A stretch of DNA of 64,000 nucleotides from Rhodobacteraceae bacterium F11138 (GCA_016521575.1 JAEKDP010000006.1:1-64000); one strand, 5' to 3'. Numbered from the stretch's first letter, positions 1 to 9,428 are shown. A program made the numbers and translations. The notes: generated by a model from the letters alone, not told the origin.

Positions 1-1668
1 AAGAGCGACATAGAGTTGGCGCGTGACGCGGTTAAGTTGCCGATTCAGGAGGTTGGTTTGCGTGTCGGGATCGGTGGGGATGATTTGTTGCCCTATGGTC
101 ATGACAAGGCGAAGGTGAGCCAGTCTTTCATTGACGGTGTTCAGGGCAATGCGGATGGCAAGCTGATCCTGGTGACGGCGATCAATCCGACGCCTGCGGG
201 CGAGGGCAAGACGACGACGACGGTTGGCCTGGGTGACGGTTTGAACCGGATCGGCAAGAAGGCGATGATCTGCATCCGCGAGGCCTCTCTGGGTCCGAAT
301 TTCGGCATGAAGGGCGGGGCCGCGGGGGGCGGTCTGGCGCAGGTTGTTCCGATGGAGGACATGAACCTGCATTTCACCGGCGATTTTCACGCCATCACCA
401 GCGCGCATTCCCTGCTGAGCGCGATGATCGACAACCATATCTACTGGGGCAATGACCTGGGCATCGACACGCGCCGCGTGGTGTGGCGCCGGGTGGTGGA
501 CATGAACGACCGTGCGTTGCGCCAGATCACGGCGTCTCTGGGGGGCGTGTCCAACGGGTTCCCGCGCGAGGCGGGGTTTGACATCACGGTGGCGTCCGAG
601 GTGATGGCGATCCTGTGCCTGGCGACCAATCTTGCGGATCTGCAAAAGCGTCTGGGGGACATCATCGTGGCGTACCGGCGTGACAAGACTCCGGTCTATG
701 CGCGCGACATCAAGGCGGACGGGGCGATGACGGTGCTCTTGAAGGACGCGATGCAGCCCAACCTGGTGCAGACGCTGGAAAACAACCCGGCCTTCGTGCA
801 TGGTGGCCCGTTCGCCAATATCGCCCATGGCTGCAATTCGGTGATCGCGACGACGACGGCGCTGAAACTGGCGGATTACGTGGTGACCGAGGCCGGGTTC
901 GGGGCCGACCTGGGGGCCGAGAAATTCATGAACATCAAGTGCCGCAAGGCCGGGATCGCGCCCGCGGCGGTGGTCGTGGTGGCGACGGTGCGGGCGATGA
1001 AGATGAACGGCGGCGTGGCCAAGGCGGACCTGGGGGCGGAAAACGTCGCCGCGGTTCAGGCGGGCTGTGCCAACCTGGGGCGGCATATCGAGAACGTCAA
1101 ATCCTTTGGCGTTCCGGTGGTGGTGGCGATCAACCATTTCGTGACCGACACCGATGCCGAGGTCGAGGCGGTGCGCGAATACGTCACCGGCCACGGTTCG
1201 CAGGCGGTGCTGAGCCGGCACTGGGAACTGGGTGGCGAAGGGGCCGAGGATCTGGCCCGCAAGGTGGTCGAGATCGTCGACGCCGGCCAGGCCAATTTCT
1301 CGCCGATCTACCCGGACGAGATGGGGCTGTTTGACAAGATCGAAACCATCGCCCGGCGGATCTATCGCGCCGACGAGGTGCTGGCGGACAAGAAGATCCG
1401 CGATCAGCTCAGGGATTGGGAAGCGGCGGGCTATGGCCACCTGCCGGTGTGCATGGCCAAGACGCAATACAGCTTCACCACCGACCCCAACCGCCGCGGC
1501 GCGCCCACGGGCCACAGCGTGCCGGTGCGCGAAGTCCGCCTGAGCGCGGGCGCCGGGTTCATCGTGGTGGTCTGCGGCGAAATCATGACCATGCCCGGCC
1601 TGCCCAGAACCCCCAGCGCAGAAAACATCCACCTCAACCAAAACGGCCAGATCGAAGGGTTGTTCTGA
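1..1668 (+). CDS. fhs: Formate-tetrahydrofolate ligase, 5' end cut by the window
   Basis: This enzyme makes 10-formyltetrahydrofolate from formate, ATP and THF in the cytoplasm. The reading frame is open from base 1 (K-S-D-I-E-L-A-R-D), which matches the family's N-terminus just after the initiator, so only a few codons are missing and the TTG at 16 is not the real start. A P-loop-like [11 protein letters not shown] lies at bases 187-219, followed by the conserved [18 protein letters not shown] stretch. The C-terminal block ([18 protein letters not shown]) is intact. The visible 555 residues match the usual length of about 556-560. folD follows on the same strand after 119 bases, giving a C1-folate pair. 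Identification is firm. Confidence 0.97.
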   Translation, partial: KSDIELARDAVKLPIQEVGLRVGIGGDDLLPYGHDKAKVSQSFIDGVQGNADGKLILVTAINPTPAGEGKTTTTVGLGDGLNRIGKKAMICIREASLGPNFGMKGGAAGGGLAQVVPMEDMNLHFTGDFHAITSAHSLLSAMIDNHIYWGNDLGIDTRRVVWRRVVDMNDRALRQITASLGGVSNGFPREAGFDITVASEVMAILCLATNLADLQKRLGDIIVAYRRDKTPVYARDIKADGAMTVLLKDAMQPNLVQTLENNPAFVHGGPFANIAHGCNSVIATTTALKLADYVVTEAGFGADLGAEKFMNIKCRKAGIAPAAVVVVATVRAMKMNGGVAKADLGAENVAAVQAGCANLGRHIENVKSFGVPVVVAINHFVTDTDAEVEAVREYVTGHGSQAVLSRHWELGGEGAEDLARKVVEIVDAGQANFSPIYPDEMGLFDKIETIARRIYRADEVLADKKIRDQLRDWEAAGYGHLPVCMAKTQYSFTTDPNRRGAPTGHSVPVREVRLSAGAGFIVVVCGEIMTMPGLPRTPSAENIHLNQNGQIEGLF

Positions 1669-1678
1669 CCGGCCGACC

Positions 1679-1718
1679 GGGCCACACAGAGGCCGGGGCA
1701 TGGCGGCCTCTGTGGCCC
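1679..1718 (+). other. Strong imperfect hairpin between fhs and folD
   Basis: Bases 1679-1695 (gggccacacagaggccg) pair with 1704-1718 (cggcctctgtggccc). The stem has about 15 pairs, a two-base bulge and an 8-base loop. No T-run follows; the next bases are G+C-rich. It therefore does not look like a standard intrinsic terminator. It may be an mRNA processing or stabilising structure between the two folate genes, or a weak terminator. Confidence 0.5.
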
Positions 1719-1787
1719 GGCGGGGCCCGGGTGCGGAATTGACAGGTCCGGGGCGGTGCCCTGCGGCAGAATGAAAGGGAACAGGAC

Positions 1788-2681
1788 ATGACAGCGACGA
1801 TCATCGACGGCAAGGCCTTTGCGGCCAGGGTGCGCGGCCAGGTGGCCGAGCATGTGGCGCGTCTGAAGGCGGATCACGACATCATTCCCGGACTGGCGGT
1901 GGTGCTGGTGGGCGAGGACCCGGCCAGCCAGGTCTATGTGCGCTCCAAGGGCCGGATGACCGTCGAAGTGGGGATGAACTCGTTTGAGCACAAGCTGGAA
2001 GCAGACACTTCGGAAACGGACCTTCTGAACCTGATCCAAAAGTTGAACAATGACCCGCAAGTCAATGGTATACTTGTGCAACTTCCGCTTCCTGGTCATC
2101 TGGACGAAGACCTGGTGATCAATACGATCGCACCGGAAAAGGATGTCGACGGCTTTCATATCTCGAACGTGGGTCTGCTGGGCACGGGGCAGAAATCCAT
2201 GGTGCCCTGCACGCCGCTGGGATGCCTGATGATGCTGCGCGAACACCACGGGTCGCTGTCGGGCAAAGAGGCGGTGGTGATCGGGCGGTCCAACATCGTG
2301 GGCAAGCCGATGGCGCAGCTGCTGCTGGGCGACAGCTGTACGGTGACGATCGCACACAGCCGCACCAGAGACCTGCCCGAGGTGGTGCGCCGCGCCGATA
2401 TCGTCGTGGCGGCCGTGGGGCGCCCGCAAATGGTGCCCGGAGACTGGATCAAACCCGGCGCCACGGTGATCGACGTGGGCATCAACCGCATCGACAAAGT
2501 GGATGGCGGCACCCGCCTGGTCGGCGACGCGGATTACGACAGCTGCGCCGCCACAGCCGGGGCCATCACCCCCGTCCCCGGAGGCGTCGGCCCCATGACA
2601 ATCGCCTGCCTGCTCGCAAACACCCTCACCGCAACATGCAGAGCAAACAACATCAACGAACCAGAAAACCTGACGGCCTAG
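1788..2681 (+). CDS. folD: Bifunctional methylene-THF dehydrogenase / methenyl-THF cyclohydrolase FolD
   Basis: FolD interconverts 5,10-methylene-, methenyl- and 10-formyl-THF using NADP. The length (297 aa) is normal. The N-terminal catalytic domain carries YVRSKGRM with the cyclohydrolase lysine and the [10 protein letters not shown] motif. The Rossmann domain has [14 protein letters not shown], and the C-terminal signature [18 protein letters not shown] is complete. The ATG at 1788 follows a purine-rich stretch (gaaaggga) that can serve as a ribosome binding site. The gene lies downstream of fhs, the usual partner in formate-linked C1 flux. Its stop overlaps the convergent thioesterase stop by about three bases. 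Confidence 0.97.
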   Translation: MTATIIDGKAFAARVRGQVAEHVARLKADHDIIPGLAVVLVGEDPASQVYVRSKGRMTVEVGMNSFEHKLEADTSETDLLNLIQKLNNDPQVNGILVQLPLPGHLDEDLVINTIAPEKDVDGFHISNVGLLGTGQKSMVPCTPLGCLMMLREHHGSLSGKEAVVIGRSNIVGKPMAQLLLGDSCTVTIAHSRTRDLPEVVRRADIVVAAVGRPQMVPGDWIKPGATVIDVGINRIDKVDGGTRLVGDADYDSCAATAGAITPVPGGVGPMTIACLLANTLTATCRANNINEPENLTA

Positions 2682-3118
2682 GTTGGCCCAGAAGCCACGG
2701 GGACCATGGTTCCCATCAGAACCGCCACCAGGGTTTCGCTGTCGGCTGCGATGGCGTGCACTTCGGCGGATACCACGATGAGACGTCGGCCGGGTTTTAT
2801 CACCCGGCCGGTCGCCCGCAGATGATCCCCCCGGGCCGGGGCGAGCAGGTTGATCTTGATCTCGGCGGTCATCACCTCGTGATCCGGCGGCATCAACGTC
2901 AGGGCGGAATAGCCAGCCGCGCTGTCACCGATTGAAAAGGTCAGTCCCGCGTGGCCATAGCCGTGCTGCTGGCTGCTGGCGGCTTGAAGCGGCGCGCAAA
3001 TAACCACCTGACCCTGTGCAACCTCATCAATATGTGCGTTCAGGGTTTGCATCAGACCCTGTCGGCTGAAACTTGCACGGATTCGTGCTTCTGTGGCTTG
3101 TGCATTGTTTTCAGTCAT
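2678..3118 (-). CDS. PaaI-family hotdog thioesterase
   Basis: A 146-residue single-domain hotdog protein of the PaaI/YdiI type, expected to hydrolyse acyl-CoA or aryl-CoA thioesters in the cytoplasm. The central helix region reads [22 protein letters not shown], close to the family HGG-x-LxxLxDxAxG pattern but with the second catalytic-region residues altered (HGYGH in place of HGG). The strand motif [19 protein letters not shown] is typical. The substrate cannot be read from the sequence. It converges on folD with overlapping stop codons. The ATG at 3118 gives the normal family length. Confidence 0.85.
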   Translation of the reverse strand: MTENNAQATEARIRASFSRQGLMQTLNAHIDEVAQGQVVICAPLQAASSQQHGYGHAGLTFSIGDSAAGYSALTLMPPDHEVMTAEIKINLLAPARGDHLRATGRVIKPGRRLIVVSAEVHAIAADSETLVAVLMGTMVPVASGPT

Positions 3119-3243
3119 AAATTACTCTAGAAACACGCTGAGCTTTTGCAAAGAGGCGATTTCAAAAGTGATCCCCGGCCATATGGATTCCATATATTGA
3201 AATAGTTTTGGCGTTGTTGAAGAATGTTGATGCTGGCTGTCAA

Positions 3244-4008
3244 ATGATCCAAACCTTCACGAAAAGTTACGGCGCGCTGTTGACCCCGCGCAACCTGGTT
3301 ATTCTGGGGTTGTGCGCGCTGGCTGCGGCGCTGACAGGGCCTTTTGGCACATATCAATCGCATGGATTCATAAACCGTCTTCTGTATTGGACCCTGGTGG
3401 GTGCGTCATCCTTTCTGATCGGGCATGGGTGCCATGAAATCGCGCGGAGACTGGTTGCCGAGTCTCGCCCGCTGTTGACGGATATGGTGATGGTTGCGCT
3501 GATGACCGCGCTATTTACACCTCTTCTTTGGCTCATGAGCAGCTTTGTTTTGATCCACACGCATGGAAATCCGAATATTTTGTGGCTGGCGCTGTATGTT
3601 GCTCCGATTACGGCCGGGATCTGCATTGCGCGCCGTATCTTGCCCGGATTCGAGAAGGTCGGGTATTTCGGGAACAGGCCGGTTCAGACCGTTGAAAACC
3701 CCCGCTTGACACGTCGATTGTCACCGGAATTCCGCGGGCCGATCCTGCGGCTTGCGGGGCGCGATCATTTTGTCGATGTGGTGTCCCAGTCAGGGGTTGA
3801 AACGATCCGGTTTCGATTTGCCGATGCGATCGGCGAAATGGATACCGTTGTCGGTCATTGTACGCATCGGTCCCATTGGGTGGTACAGGATGCCGTCGTC
3901 CGCAGCGAACGGGAAAAGGACAAGATATTCCTGTGTATTGCGAATGGGGACAGGGTGCCCGTCAGCCGCAAGTATCGTCCGCAACTGCAAGAGGCGGGAT
4001 TGCTCTGA
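3244..4008 (+). CDS. Membrane-anchored LytTR-domain DNA-binding protein
   Basis: A 254-residue protein. Residues about 1-140 contain four hydrophobic segments (NLVILGLCALAAALTG, LLYWTLVGASSFLIG, MVMVALMTALFTPLLWLM, LWLALYVAPITAGICIA). Residues about 165-254 form a LytTR-type DNA-binding domain (RDHFVDVVSQSGVETIRFRFADAIGEM and the closing VPVSRKYRPQLQEAGLL). It is probably a transcription factor tethered to the inner membrane. I prefer the ATG at 3244 to the TTG at 3208; neither has a clear ribosome binding site. It converges on the Tad-linked ATPase, so a link to pilus control is possible but only inferred from position. Confidence 0.82.
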   Translation: MIQTFTKSYGALLTPRNLVILGLCALAAALTGPFGTYQSHGFINRLLYWTLVGASSFLIGHGCHEIARRLVAESRPLLTDMVMVALMTALFTPLLWLMSSFVLIHTHGNPNILWLALYVAPITAGICIARRILPGFEKVGYFGNRPVQTVENPRLTRRLSPEFRGPILRLAGRDHFVDVVSQSGVETIRFRFADAIGEMDTVVGHCTHRSHWVVQDAVVRSEREKDKIFLCIANGDRVPVSRKYRPQLQEAGLL

Positions 4009-4060
4009 AAATCTCTGCTGCGCGCAACTTTCGGGTCCGGCCTTGCGGGCCGATCCGCTG

Positions 4061-5368
4061 TCACTTGGTGATTATCTCGTCCTTGACGAACATGTTGGCC
4101 CAGGCGCGGTCGATCAGGGATGGAGACATCTGATAGGGGATGCCCTCGAATTCGCAGATGGCGATCATCTGGTCGATCAGGAACACCGGCTGATAGTTGG
4201 CATAGATGTTGTCGATGGTCGGGTACTTGACCTTGAGCAGATGCAACAGGGATTGTTCGTCCAGCGGTATCCCTTTCTTGCGGGCGACCAGGGCAAAGAT
4301 TTTCAGGAAGTTTTCCTGGTTCGGCCCATCGATCTTGATCTTGAAGAAAATACGGCGCAATGCCGCCTGATCGAAGATTTCGTTGGGGTGGAAGTTGGTT
4401 GAGAAGATCACCAACGTATCGAACGGCACTTCGAATTTCTCGCCCGACTGCAATCCCAGGATGTCCTTGTTTTCTTCAAGCGGGACGATCCAGCGGTTGA
4501 TCAGGGCCTGCGGCGGTTCTTCCTGCCGCCCCAGGTCGTCGACGATGAAAATGCCGCCTGTCGACTTCAGTTGCAGCGGGGCCTGATAGGTTCGCGCAGT
4601 CGGGTTGTAAACCAGATCCAGCATTTTCAAAGACAATTCGCCCCCCGTCACCACCGTCGGGCGTTCGCAACATACATAGCGTGTGTCGAACCGTTTCGCC
4701 CGGCGCAACGAATTGGGGTCGTCGCGTATTTCCTGAACGGCGGAATGAACGATCGGGTCGTAGACGGTGATGACCTGGCCTGAATATTCGATTGCGCGTG
4801 GTACATAGATCCGGTCGCCCAACGCATCCCGAATTCCGTTGGAGATCGAGGATTTCCCGTTGCCTGGCGGGCCGTACATCAGGATCGAACGCCCTGCGCT
4901 GACGGCGGGACCCAGGTGATCCAGCAGGCTTTCGGGCAGAACCAGATGGCCCATGGCATTGGTCAACTGATCGCGGGTGATCTGGATGTTGCGGATCGAC
5001 TGACGTCCGACCTGTTCGCGATAGACAGCCAGCGGGACGGGCATGGCTCCGAAGTATTCCGATTGCGCCAGCGCGTCCAATGCGCGGGCCTTGCCGACAT
5101 CGGTCAGCTGGTACCCCATCTCATTGCCGCTGTTGGCGTTCAATGTGCCGGTCGCTTCCAACAAGCGTTGTTCGCGGGCGATATCGACCAGTTCCTGGGT
5201 GACCTGCATGGGCAGGCACGTCGCCGCCGCGATTTCGGATACGGTGTCGACATTCTTGCGGAACATGGTCTTGAGCAGGATGTCCCGCATCATCACCAGC
5301 GGGAGCTGCATGTCCGCGATGCTGCTGGGGGCGGGCGGGGCCATTACTGCGGTGGTGTGCATGTTCAT
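4061..5368 (-). CDS. Winged-helix AAA+ ATPase linked to the Tad pilus operon
   Basis: A 435-residue cytoplasmic protein. The N-terminal 130 residues look like a winged-helix module (DTVSEIAAATCLPMQVTQELV, then YQLTDVGKARALDAL). A AAA+ core follows with Walker A GPPGNGKSS (residues 166-174), Walker B FIVDDLGR around residues 277-278, and a sensor-like VIFSTN plus an arginine pair in QAALRRIFFKI. The frame is open upstream, but the ATG at 5368 is the first start that has an AGG about 8 bases ahead and a sensible N-terminus. It is the last gene of the minus-strand pilus block, after the prepilin peptidase. It is not the pilus motor, which is at 9428-10888. Its partner or target is unknown. Confidence 0.85.
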   Translation of the reverse strand: MNMHTTAVMAPPAPSSIADMQLPLVMMRDILLKTMFRKNVDTVSEIAAATCLPMQVTQELVDIAREQRLLEATGTLNANSGNEMGYQLTDVGKARALDALAQSEYFGAMPVPLAVYREQVGRQSIRNIQITRDQLTNAMGHLVLPESLLDHLGPAVSAGRSILMYGPPGNGKSSISNGIRDALGDRIYVPRAIEYSGQVITVYDPIVHSAVQEIRDDPNSLRRAKRFDTRYVCCERPTVVTGGELSLKMLDLVYNPTARTYQAPLQLKSTGGIFIVDDLGRQEEPPQALINRWIVPLEENKDILGLQSGEKFEVPFDTLVIFSTNFHPNEIFDQAALRRIFFKIKIDGPNQENFLKIFALVARKKGIPLDEQSLLHLLKVKYPTIDNIYANYQPVFLIDQMIAICEFEGIPYQMSPSLIDRAWANMFVKDEIITK

Positions 5369-5499
5369 CGATGTTGCCTGTGGTTGAATCGGGTCCCGAT
5401 GCCACGCTATGCGGCAAATCTGGCATTCTTGCGGCGATTGCCCGGTCCGCGCCAACCTGCCGTCCAGAGTTTGAGATTCGGTGAATCCGCGCCGTCCGA

Positions 5500-5994
5500 C
5501 TAGCTGCCGAAGGTTGCGCCCAGCATCAGATAGATCGCCAGCGTGCCGCCCAACGACAGCCCCATGGGGAATTTCAGCCCCGAGTCCCAGCTTTTCCAAT
5601 TCGGCGCCAACCGACGCAGCGGGCTGTGTTTTGCCAGCCGATGGGTCACGAATGCGGCGGTCAGATTGGCTGCGAAAATTGCGATCAGAAGACGCAGATC
5701 CCCGACCGGGATGAAAGGGGCGGCGGCGGCGGCAAATTTCGCATCCCCCGCGCCGACGGCACCGGCCGCGTTCAGAATGATGCCGATCACCAGAATGGCA
5801 CCCATCTGCACCAACCCCATGCCGTATGCGCTCCACGGTAGAAGAAATGGACCAGCCAGAATGAAAACCGCTGCCAGCAGCAGGACCGCCTGATTGGGGA
5901 TGCGCATGTCGCGCAGATCGGTATAGGCGACATAGAAACAGATCGGCAAGACGAACGGAAGAAACCAGAGTGCGGCCGTTGCGGAAACCGACAT
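5500..5994 (-). CDS. cpaA: Prepilin peptidase CpaA/TadV
   Basis: An inner-membrane aspartic peptidase of type IVb (Flp) prepilins, 164 aa with about five or six hydrophobic segments. Both catalytic motifs are present: YTDLRDMRIPN with Asp26, and the GxGD-type GAGDAKF with Asp84. The short length without an N-methylase domain is typical of the CpaA/TadV branch. It lies only five bases from the stop of the neighbouring TPR lipoprotein gene, inside the tad operon, so its substrates are expected to be the two Flp pilins at 15529-15986. Confidence 0.93.
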   Translation of the reverse strand: MSVSATAALWFLPFVLPICFYVAYTDLRDMRIPNQAVLLLAAVFILAGPFLLPWSAYGMGLVQMGAILVIGIILNAAGAVGAGDAKFAAAAAPFIPVGDLRLLIAIFAANLTAAFVTHRLAKHSPLRRLAPNWKSWDSGLKFPMGLSLGGTLAIYLMLGATFGS

Positions 5995-5999
5995 TGCCG

Positions 6000-6848
6000 T
6001 CAGGTGCTTTCCAGCGCGCGCAAGGATCGGGTCGCTTCCTCGAAATGCTGCGGATGCGTGTCGATCGCTTCGCGCAGCAGACCTTCGCCGGTCTTGACGT
6101 CGCCCTGTTTGATCGCTGTCAGCGCCATGGTGTGCAACAGTTCGGCGCGCTCGGTCTGATCCATGGGAATCACCGGAAGCGAATAATTGCGCTGCGCACC
6201 ACGGGCCAGAACCAGGTTGTTCTTGGCTGTAAACAGGGCGGGGTCCTGGCGCAGCGCCTGACCGAACAGCCGTTCGGCACCCGAAAAATCGCCCCGGGCC
6301 AGTTTGGAATAGCCCCAGTTGTTCATGACGCCGGCCGGTGTTGTGGTCAGCCCGACCGCGGTTTCATAGAAACTGTCGGATTTCTTCCATTCCTTGTTTG
6401 CATCCGCGACCATTGCTTCCAGCCGGTAACGTTCAAAGGTTTCGTGGGTCGGAGGGACGCTGTCCAGGGTCTTTTCGGCCCCCGCCCAGTCGCCGTTGCG
6501 GATCTGGGCATCGGCCAGTTCGACCTTGTCCGCCGAGGTCGCGCCTTGCATCCCGACCACCTTGGTCCAGGCGGATACACCTTCGGGCGTGCGTTTGGCG
6601 CGCACCAGCGACAGGGCCAGGCCGCGCTGCAGGTCTATGCGGTTCGGGTTTTGGTCAAGGCTGCGCTTGAAATAATCCACCGCCTCGTTCGGGTCGGACA
6701 CAGTCAGCATTACGTCGTTCAGATCGCTTTCGTCCACGACGTTGACGTCCTGAAAGGCCCGTTCGACCGTTTCATCACCCTTGTCGGAACAGGCACTCAG
6801 GCCCAAACCACCTGCCAACACAACCGGAATCAGTAATAGATGGCGCAT
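6000..6848 (-). CDS. TadD-like TPR lipoprotein (first copy)
   Basis: A predicted lipoprotein of 282 residues. Its signal peptide MRHLLLIPVVLAGGLGLSAC ends in the lipobox LSAC. The start is placed at the ATG at 6848, because the longer open frame upstream would hide this signal. The mature part contains several TPR-like repeats (NEAVDYFKRSLDQNPNRIDLQRGLALSLV, ADAQIRNGDWAGAEKTLDSV, NNWGYSKLARGDFSGAERLFGQALRQDPALFTAKNNLVLA; quoted in pieces). TadD proteins act in outer-membrane assembly or piloting of the Tad secretin. A second TPR lipoprotein lies just upstream, so the TadD role may be shared between the two. Confidence 0.85.
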   Translation of the reverse strand: MRHLLLIPVVLAGGLGLSACSDKGDETVERAFQDVNVVDESDLNDVMLTVSDPNEAVDYFKRSLDQNPNRIDLQRGLALSLVRAKRTPEGVSAWTKVVGMQGATSADKVELADAQIRNGDWAGAEKTLDSVPPTHETFERYRLEAMVADANKEWKKSDSFYETAVGLTTTPAGVMNNWGYSKLARGDFSGAERLFGQALRQDPALFTAKNNLVLARGAQRNYSLPVIPMDQTERAELLHTMALTAIKQGDVKTGEGLLREAIDTHPQHFEEATRSLRALEST

Positions 6849-6876
6849 GTCGCGTCCTCTGCTTCTGTTGCCTCGA

Positions 6877-7461
6877 TCATGGTATCTTGCGGATCCGGTA
6901 TTCGCTGCCGCTCCGCCGTACCAATTGATAGTCTTCGTTTTGTCCAGCAGTATTAGCAGAATTTTCGCTTTTTGCGAGTGCCAAGCGCAAATTGTCCCGG
7001 ATTGAGTCACTTTCGCCATTGTCCAGCGCATAGGCCTTGCGAAAGATCTGCTGGGCTTCGCCGGTTTTGCCCTGTTCCATCAGCACGACCCCAAGGTTGT
7101 TCCAGGCTTCGGGCCATTCGGGCGCGTCCTGTACGGCGCGGCGCAACTGGCGTTCGGACTGTCCCAGCCGCCCCAGTCCCAGGTTCGCCGTTCCCAGGCC
7201 GGTCAGCACTTCGGGTGTCATGCCCTGGTCCAGTGCGGCGCGCGTAAAGGCGTCCAGCGCAAGTTCGTATTCGCCGGCCGCCACCAACCGGTTGCCGACC
7301 TCGATCCCGTCAACGGCCGCCTTTCTGTGGTCGACGCCCGGCGCATATGGACCACCCACCGGGGCGATGGCAGGCGCGCAAGAAGCCGCCAGCCCGGCAA
7401 GGGCGGCGGCCAGAAGAACGCGGCGTGTCGCGGCCTGCGCTGACGCTTGCGATGATGTCAT
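6877..7461 (-). CDS. tadD: TadD-like TPR lipoprotein (second copy)
   Basis: A 194-residue predicted lipoprotein with a twin-arginine-free signal (RRVLLAAALAGLAASC, lipobox AASC). Three or so TPR units follow: VAAGEYELALDAFTRAAL, LGTANLGLGRLGQSERQL, then WNNLGVVLMEQGKTGEAQ. It sits four bases downstream of tadC and 28 bases before the other TPR lipoprotein, so the two are co-transcribed. TadD family proteins help to assemble the outer-membrane secretin. The two copies differ in length and are not simple duplicates. Which one is the strict TadD orthologue cannot be settled from sequence alone. Confidence 0.85.
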   Translation of the reverse strand: MTSSQASAQAATRRVLLAAALAGLAASCAPAIAPVGGPYAPGVDHRKAAVDGIEVGNRLVAAGEYELALDAFTRAALDQGMTPEVLTGLGTANLGLGRLGQSERQLRRAVQDAPEWPEAWNNLGVVLMEQGKTGEAQQIFRKAYALDNGESDSIRDNLRLALAKSENSANTAGQNEDYQLVRRSGSEYRIRKIP

Positions 7462-7465
7462 GAAG

Positions 7466-8449
7466 TTACTTGCTCATATCGCCCAAATTCGCGATGCCCT
7501 GTGCCGATGGTCCAACCAGGATGATCAACAACGGAGGCACCGTCAGCCCCATTGTGGCAAGGGTCATTTTGGTTGGCAACTTGTTTGCGGCCTCTTCGGC
7601 GCGCATCACCCGTTTGTCACGCATTTCACCGGCATACACCCGCAGGGCATCCGCGACCGGCGTGCCAAAGGTCGATGACTGGATCAATACGGTGACGAAG
7701 GACTGCACATCCTGCACGCCGCACCGCACCCCCATGTCGCGCAACACCGCGCTCTTGTCCTTGCCCGCCTTCATCTCATAGGCGACGACTTCGAATTCTT
7801 CCGCAAGTTCCGGATAGGACGCACGCAGTTCCGAGGCGACCCGCACGATGGCCTGATCCAGCGATTGGCCCGCTTCAACACAGACCAGCATCATATCCAG
7901 CGCATCCGGAAAGCCCTGTTCGATGGCTTCCTTGCGAGCCGCGACACGACGGGTGACCCAGTATTTCGGGATCATGTAGCCGACGCAGCCGGGGCCGACA
8001 CCATACATCAGCATCATCTTCTGATCCAGTTCCTGCCCCTGGGCATCCAGCATCATGATATAGCTGACGCCGGCAATCAGCCCCAGAATTCCCAGGGCGA
8101 ATTGGGCAAAGTGGTAAAACCGCACCGCATCTTTTGACTGGTACCCGGCCTGACGCAGTTTCAGTTGCACCGCCGACAGTTCTTTTTCGTCCTGAGGTTC
8201 AAGAAAGGTCGCGAATTTCTGCAACTGTTCGTTGCGGCCGGTCTGGCGCAGGCGGTCCTTCCTGGGTTCCGACCTGGCGCTTGCGGTCTGGCTTTGATGA
8301 AGTTTCGTCAGCGGATCCTTGCGTTGCCGAAAATGGATTATCAAGGCGACGGCAATCAGGCCCAGCCCGGCCAGACCCAACACGATGATCGGGCCGAATC
8401 CGCCCAGGGATCCGGTGAACATGCCGGGGATTGAACTCAGGAAATTCAT
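7466..8449 (-). CDS. tadC: Tad pilus inner-membrane platform protein TadC
   Basis: A 327-residue polytopic membrane protein of the T2SSF/GspF family. It has an N-terminal membrane segment (IIVLGLAGLGLIAVALII), a charged linker, a pair of central membrane segments and the T2SF core (FPDALDMMLVCVEAGQSLDQAI and the following YPELAEEF). The C-terminal membrane helix reads MGLTVPPLLIILVGPS. Together with TadB it forms the platform on which the TadA motor acts. It is separated from tadB by 10 bases and from the next lipoprotein gene by four. Confidence 0.95.
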   Translation of the reverse strand: MNFLSSIPGMFTGSLGGFGPIIVLGLAGLGLIAVALIIHFRQRKDPLTKLHQSQTASARSEPRKDRLRQTGRNEQLQKFATFLEPQDEKELSAVQLKLRQAGYQSKDAVRFYHFAQFALGILGLIAGVSYIMMLDAQGQELDQKMMLMYGVGPGCVGYMIPKYWVTRRVAARKEAIEQGFPDALDMMLVCVEAGQSLDQAIVRVASELRASYPELAEEFEVVAYEMKAGKDKSAVLRDMGVRCGVQDVQSFVTVLIQSSTFGTPVADALRVYAGEMRDKRVMRAEEAANKLPTKMTLATMGLTVPPLLIILVGPSAQGIANLGDMSK

Positions 8450-8459
8450 CGTCGTCTCC

Positions 8460-9428
8460 TCAGACTTTGATATTGGTCAAGAAACGCATGACGATCAGAT
8501 TCAGACCCAACAGGATGCCCACGACGAAACAGGCCGGGATGAACCAGGGATGATCCAGAACTTCGTCATAGTAATGCGGGTCGTTCACCGTGATCACCAG
8601 CAGGCAGAGCAGGGGGAAGCCGGACAGGAATTTGCCCGACCATTTCGCTTCGGCGGTGATTGCGCTGACCTTGCGGAACAGGCGAAAGCGGGCCCGGATG
8701 ACCTGTGCCAGCCCGGCCAGGATCTCGGCCAGGTTGCCGCCGGATTGTTGCTGGATGGTGACCGCCACGGACAGGAAACGCAAATCCTGCATGTCCAGCC
8801 GTTCGGCCATGTCCTTGAGCGCATCGCCAATGTCGCGGCCATAGGCGCTTTCATCCGCGATCATGCCGAATTCCGTGGCAAGCGGATCCTCGATTTCCTT
8901 GGACACGATGGTGATGGCCGACGAGAACGGATGCCCGACCCGCAGGCTGCGCACCATCAGTTCGACCGCATCCGGCAACTGTTCCTCGATCATCGCCATG
9001 CGTTTCTTGGCCTTGGAATTGACCCAGAAATAGACCCCGAATATCCCGATCCCGGCAGAGGCCGCGATACGCACCGGCAGCTCGGTCGCGGTGCCCAGCG
9101 TCAGCCCGACAAAGGCGAACACCGACAGGCCGATCATGATCATGACCAGCTGGCGCGGCGTAAAGGCAATGGCCGCCTTTTGCGCCTTTTCGCCCAGCAA
9201 TGAATACAGCGGGATGCTGCGGGATTGCATGTGCTGCTGCATTTCCTTGCGCAGCTGTTCCAGGACCTGTTCGCGGCCAGTGCCTTTGTCCAGCATCTCA
9301 AGACGGCGGTTCACCCGGCTGTTCAGACTGATCGATTTGCCGAAAGCGACCAGATAGATACCCTCGACAAGGACGAGAACCCCGATGAAGATCAGACCAT
9401 AGATCAGCAGTTCCGCACTCAGTTCCAT
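8460..9428 (-). CDS. tadB: Tad pilus inner-membrane platform protein TadB
   Basis: A 322-residue T2SSF-family membrane protein. It has an N-terminal helix (LLIYGLIFIGVLVLVEGIYLV), two central hydrophobic stretches (LVMIMIGLSVFAFVGLTLG and a glycine-rich partner), and the T2SF core around LPDAVELMVRSLRVGHPFSSAI and QQQSGGNLAEILAGLAQVIR. The C-terminal helices end the protein. Its ATG overlaps the tadA stop in a TGATG junction, indicating translational coupling to the motor gene. Confidence 0.95.
   Translation of the reverse strand: MELSAELLIYGLIFIGVLVLVEGIYLVAFGKSISLNSRVNRRLEMLDKGTGREQVLEQLRKEMQQHMQSRSIPLYSLLGEKAQKAAIAFTPRQLVMIMIGLSVFAFVGLTLGTATELPVRIAASAGIGIFGVYFWVNSKAKKRMAMIEEQLPDAVELMVRSLRVGHPFSSAITIVSKEIEDPLATEFGMIADESAYGRDIGDALKDMAERLDMQDLRFLSVAVTIQQQSGGNLAEILAGLAQVIRARFRLFRKVSAITAEAKWSGKFLSGFPLLCLLVITVNDPHYYDEVLDHPWFIPACFVVGILLGLNLIVMRFLTNIKV

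Noticed and set aside
4038-4052. Hairpin between the convergent LytTR and ATPase genes
   Set aside because: The stem is only five pairs (cggcc / ggccg) with no T-run in either direction, so it is too weak to call a terminator.
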